Below are positions 6,128 to 6,371 of a DNA stretch of 6,371 nucleotides, piece by piece; position 1 is the stretch's first letter, and every line of letters starts with the position of its first letter. The stretch spans positions 1-6,371 of the forward strand of contig CAKUDW010000119.1 in the NCBI GenBank assembly GCA_934645275.1. Direction: 5' to 3'. Below the pieces are notes generated by a model that did no database searches, was not told the DNA's origin, and worked only from the letters and a program-made list of their open reading frames with translations. The position numbers and the translations under genes are program-made. Source of the stretch: an uncultured Clostridia bacterium. Lineage in GTDB: Bacteria; Bacillota_A; Clostridia; Christensenellales; Aristaeellaceae.

Positions 6128-6156
6128 TTTATCTCGCAGAATTGAGATTAGTTTAC
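6128..6156 (-). promoter_or_regulatory. Candidate forespore (sigma-F/sigma-G-like) promoter for gpr
   Basis: On the minus strand, GTAAA (6156-6152) is followed after 15 bp by CGAGATAAA (6136-6128). Compared with the sigma-F consensus GYWTA-N15-GGNNANAAT as I recall it, four of five -35 positions and four of six specified -10 positions agree. Initiation here would leave a leader of about 35-40 bases before ATG 6084. No sigma-A-like promoter is evident for gpr. The match is imperfect and could be chance. Confidence 0.25.
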
Positions 6157-6187
6157 CCAAGTTTTCCATTAAAATGCGCAATGCCCC

Positions 6188-6216
6188 TTGCATTTTTCAG
6201 CGGGCAGTGATATAAT
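6188..6216 (+). promoter_or_regulatory. Strong sigma-A promoter with extended -10 for rpsT
   Basis: The -35 box TTGCAT (6188-6193) and the consensus -10 TATAAT (6211-6216) are 17 bp apart. TGA directly before the -10 (6208-6210) makes a TGn extended element. The predicted start near 6223 gives a leader of about 27 bases. A strong promoter fits a ribosomal protein gene. Confidence 0.85.
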
Positions 6217-6234
6217 ACTAGATGCAATTTGCGT

Positions 6235-6244
6235 AGGGAGGTGA
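6235..6244 (+). promoter_or_regulatory. Strong Shine-Dalgarno site for rpsT supporting a TTG start
   Basis: AGGGAGGTGA (6235-6244) is almost fully complementary to the 16S rRNA 3' end. The TTG at 6250-6252 lies 8 bases after GGAGG, and the next residues read as a normal S20 N-terminus, so this TTG is the start. Confidence 0.85.
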
Positions 6245-6249
6245 ACAAT

Positions 6250-6371
6250 TTGCCGAATATCAAGTCTGCCATCAAGCGCGTGAAGGTGACCGAAAAGAAG
6301 AACCTGCGCAACCGAATGATCAAGTCTGCGATGAAGACCCAGATCAAGAAGTTCGATTCCGCCGTATCCGC
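6250..6371 (+). CDS. rpsT: 30S ribosomal protein S20, N-terminal part (3' end outside window)
   Basis: The first 40 codons are present. The product opens [20 protein letters not shown] and continues [16 protein letters not shown], matching the conserved basic N-terminal helix of S20, which binds 16S rRNA in the small subunit body. The start is TTG rather than ATG, chosen from the strong ribosome binding site and from alignment with the S20 N-terminus. The gene is divergent from gpr; rpsT and gpr are also neighbours in B. subtilis and other spore formers. About half of the protein lies beyond the window. Confidence 0.94.
   Translation, partial: MPNIKSAIKRVKVTEKKNLRNRMIKSAMKTQIKKFDSAVS

Noticed and set aside
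6188..6227. TTGCAT (6188-6193) and ATGCAA (6222-6227) as an inverted repeat flanking the rpsT promoter
   Set aside because: The arms are only 6 bp, 28 bp apart, and one arm is simply the -35 box. This is within chance expectation, so I do not call an operator.

Overview
The window looks like chromosomal DNA of an endospore-forming Firmicute, most likely a Clostridia-class anaerobe of fairly high G+C. The sequence basis is a germination protease gene (gpr) next to rpsT, a cdaA-cdaR pair, strong Shine-Dalgarno sites (GGAGG/GAGGTGA), TTG as well as ATG/GTG starts, and sigma-A promoters. A placement near Christensenellales is only a guess.

Layout. Bases 2-184 are the 3' end of an aldo/keto reductase gene. 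A 138-bp gap follows with a hairpin that overlaps a sigma-A promoter. That promoter appears to drive a compact plus-strand operon of five genes: cdaA (diadenylate cyclase, start best placed at TTG 323), cdaR (YbbR-repeat regulator, overlapping cdaA), an unrecognised membrane protein with an Arg-rich tail (2557-3222), an SGNH hydrolase related to the MsAcT-type arylesterase/acyltransferases (3219-3890), and a YqhD/BDH-type iron alcohol dehydrogenase (3887-5062). The last three genes are joined by 4-bp stop/start overlaps. A strong hairpin terminator (5082-5105) closes the operon. It is shared with the convergent minus-strand gpr gene (5173-6084). A divergent intergenic region of about 165 bp carries a near-consensus extended -10 promoter for rpsT, whose first 40 codons (TTG start, 6250) run off the window end.

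How the parts fit. CdaA makes c-di-AMP at the membrane and CdaR is its membrane-anchored regulator with extracytoplasmic domains. The usual third partner, glmM, does not follow; a small membrane protein of unknown function takes its place. The two enzyme genes after it (an ester hydrolase/acyltransferase and an alcohol/aldehyde oxidoreductase) could act on linked ester, alcohol and aldehyde substrates, but nothing in the sequence ties them to c-di-AMP beyond co-transcription. The gpr/rpsT end is ordinary sporulation and ribosome housekeeping.

I see no mobile element, CRISPR array, tRNA or rRNA. The most novel item is the uncharacterised membrane protein inside the c-di-AMP operon, with its thrice-repeated acidic F-[DN]-V motif. 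I do not see convincing evidence of a wholly new system.
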